Below, piece by piece: positions 30,401 through 30,850 of a stretch of DNA of 30,850 nt. Within the stretch, counting starts at the first letter, position 1. Each line of letters begins with the position of its first letter. The notes beneath the pieces were generated by a model. It was not told where the DNA came from. It saw nothing but the letters and a program-made list of their open reading frames with translations, and ran no database searches. A program made the translations under genes and the position numbers. Source of the DNA: Flavonifractor avistercoris (lineage in GTDB: Bacteria > Bacillota > Clostridia > Oscillospirales > Oscillospiraceae); the NCBI GenBank assembly GCA_019119085.1, contig DWXT01000204.1, positions 1 to 30,850 on the forward strand, written 5' to 3'.

Positions 30401-30791
30401 TGACGGGAGCGGTCTCCTTCACGCCCTCCTCCACTACAGTGTTGGCGGTGGTGGAGTCGTACCAGACGACCTCATCCAGGGTGGTCTTGCCCTCGCGCAG
30501 AGCCTCGTCGGAGTCGGTCTCCTCCAGGCGGGCCCACTCGTTACCCACAACCACGCCCTCGACGCGGATCACGCCGAACACGGAGGACAGGATGGTGCGG
30601 TGGTCGCCGTACACCAGGGCGTAGCCGTTGGAGTACTGCTGGATCATCTCCACGTCCAGGGCGTTGTAGATGAGCAGAGCCGCGTCGTCACGGTTCAGGG
30701 GCTCGCTCACGTCCTTGGTGAAGTTGCGGAAGATGCCCAGCTGCTGCGCCAGGGCGGCAGTACGCAGCGCCCAGTCATCACATCGCTTCAT
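27417..30791 (-). CDS. Large S-layer-like surface protein lacking its N-terminal export signal and first SLH repeats
   Basis: 1124 aa from ATG at 30791 (a TTG six codons earlier is also open). The first 55 residues (DDWALRTAALAQQLGIFRN ... PLNRDDAALLIYNALDVEM) resemble the end of an SLH triplet, as in large S-layer proteins of Oscillospiraceae. There is no signal peptide and no earlier SLH repeat. The rest is acidic, low in Cys, and rich in Val/Thr/Asp beta-strand modules. Two C-terminal modules carry DYDYTMPAQNIDVTYAVTP and similar repeats. Ribosome site is poor (AGGGG only 2-3 nt away). Either a 5'-truncated gene, a silent S-layer cassette, or the tail of a gene rearranged at the window edge. 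Confidence 0.7.
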   Translation of the reverse strand: MKRCDDWALRTAALAQQLGIFRNFTKDVSEPLNRDDAALLIYNALDVEMIQQYSNGYALVYGDHRTILSSVFGVIRVEGVVVGNEWARLEETDSDEALREGKTTLDEVVWYDSTTANTVVEEGVKETAPVTFNVTTPVEYMGKAVTMYVEKTTILANSKVIGVATNDEMNVINATVETEDTAKDYLKGTGVAVDADTDYYVNYGYYENAEEAIAVINEYANAFYGTNNAKFGLNGIEVEVIDNNDDGTAEYVLYTVETLSQVYRYSERNEELTFYVPDRTNGRLDLTASPVTRDFDDVVFADDVADDDLILYVEYGGRTYVYLPEIVTGTMTQVDRDKNNELYITVDDADEYRQSYIMDAASLVDVDVTRFDITNARQEPGFDDLYDFILDSNGYVIAIRPAEEKVTNYALVLESAWTQNALTKEGELKVLMADGVEKTFDLNWSESRKVFAHLGTSSTVRDAALEDYLGTRDVLGGRNTGAAIGTVIEYTLNEAGDELTIENIMDLNDLESTGYVGETTDPQETVDDEAEGIAYITNNNAGEVRNLQYVVRADHEYKTGDGTLYLTVDLPGDPANGEDIAYAVDKDTVAFYYEDADNYGVATGWDKMSDVDAGKAAQVYPVLQKDGKGGWEATRLADLVLFNSAPTSDSSDWMLVLSANYYRSDELWLNVVFEDGTAAEIQIDDDGDHDFDEEASYMMAYAYVENADGTYDVSSKAPIGVNDGSLIRRDTVEWGVGNYLTIVSDTAVWDVTDVSSADEEVASGSFTYNDKNAVVVPGGSRSENVRTAWVWDKDVDDTPSHVSGVYEPNLYDVTGNVITIRKYVFDDLSSRDVSKLIGDEMEGMDIERVSIRSGTAPYAYEVTIEETDGYSSIYDVLIEDVRRITYNNRDYFLAEDESIDVNSPVVLSVSTTGGVTSYADASARVSSPSTGKYIYTLDAPVAVGSRTDIVIVDGWKIDSTVFISNPATEVVTVSGAKYAAAGVTLKLGSGAGYTLTIAADDGTVIKTIDAVTAGDYDYTMPAQNIDVTYAVTPVTVTLKGEVGTIAAANGEYSIYVPATAESGKDVTIEITVEKAPSVDTTIELKDGPTPVFTKTIGAGELEGQTLTVHITAPAANTTYTLSAS

Positions 30792-30827
30792 AGCCCCTAC
30801 CAAATCCAATATATAGTTTTGATTAGA

Positions 30828-30833
30828 TTGACA
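30828..30833 (+). promoter_or_regulatory. Possible -35 box pointing out of the window
   Basis: TTGACA on the plus strand, directed away from the S-layer-like gene. A -10 at the usual 17-bp distance would fall just outside the window. Confidence 0.3.
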
Positions 30834-30850
30834 CCTACCATATCTTGTGC

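Noticed and set aside
1..30850. CRISPR arrays, rRNA operons, replication origin
   Set aside because: No regularly spaced repeats, rRNA sequence or DnaA-box cluster was seen.

Overview
The window is about 65% G+C chromosomal DNA of a spore-forming, Gram-positive Clostridia-type bacterium, most likely Oscillospiraceae (Flavonifractor/Lawsonibacter-like). The assignment is an inference. It rests on a spo0A gene, lipoproteins with GerMN-type domains, strong AGGAGG ribosome sites, sigma-A-like promoters, BlaI/M56 regulators and SLH-type surface proteins. No rRNA, complete tRNA or CRISPR array was seen.

Layout. 1-2524: gatA (5' end outside the window) and gatB. 2525-2874: a hairpin-dense repeat bounded by two copies of a 32-bp palindrome. 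2875-7686 (minus): metY on its own promoter, downstream of a four-gene operon of a ComEA-like helix-hairpin-helix protein, an OmpR-type response regulator, its sensor kinase and a GerMN lipoprotein. 7805-9220: a DacF-type D,D-carboxypeptidase. 9276-10928 (minus): lrgA-lrgB plus a pentapeptide-repeat protein. 11239-11622: a small lipoprotein. 11679-12446 (minus): spo0A. 12772-13818 (minus): a short S-layer-like protein. 14108-16153 (minus): an exported beta-lactamase-fold serine hydrolase. 16354-16580: a candidate structured RNA on the minus strand. 26028-26687: an NlpC/P60 hydrolase. 26944-27348: a phage-tail-like small protein. 27417-30791 (minus): a long S-layer-like protein missing its N terminus.

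The main discovery is at 16689-25924. feoB is cut in two. FeoA and the first 460 residues of FeoB (GTPase plus first membrane part) lie at 24312-25924. The remaining 243 residues lie about 6.9 kb away at 16689-17420, on the same strand. The halves rejoin in frame at ...GRFP/TLIAIL.... The DNA between them begins with a serine recombinase gene that abuts the junction. Both ends carry the 5-bp word TTCCC (minus strand), and the flanking element arms form an inverted repeat (TTTGCCCTT...), as expected of a serine-integrase attachment site. Cargo is a BlaI-type repressor, an M56 (BlaR1-type) membrane peptidase with a very large Asp-box/FG-GAP-like extracellular sensor, a TSCPD-domain protein and a TetR-type regulator. 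In a spore-former this layout recalls the skin element of sigK, so precise excision could restore ferrous iron transport. That last point is a hypothesis.

Second themes are two incomplete S-layer-like genes, one with the N-terminal signal and one with the body; a frameshift at a G5 tract in the M56 gene; and an unassigned RNA gene whose predicted start coincides with one arm of a terminal inverted repeat.
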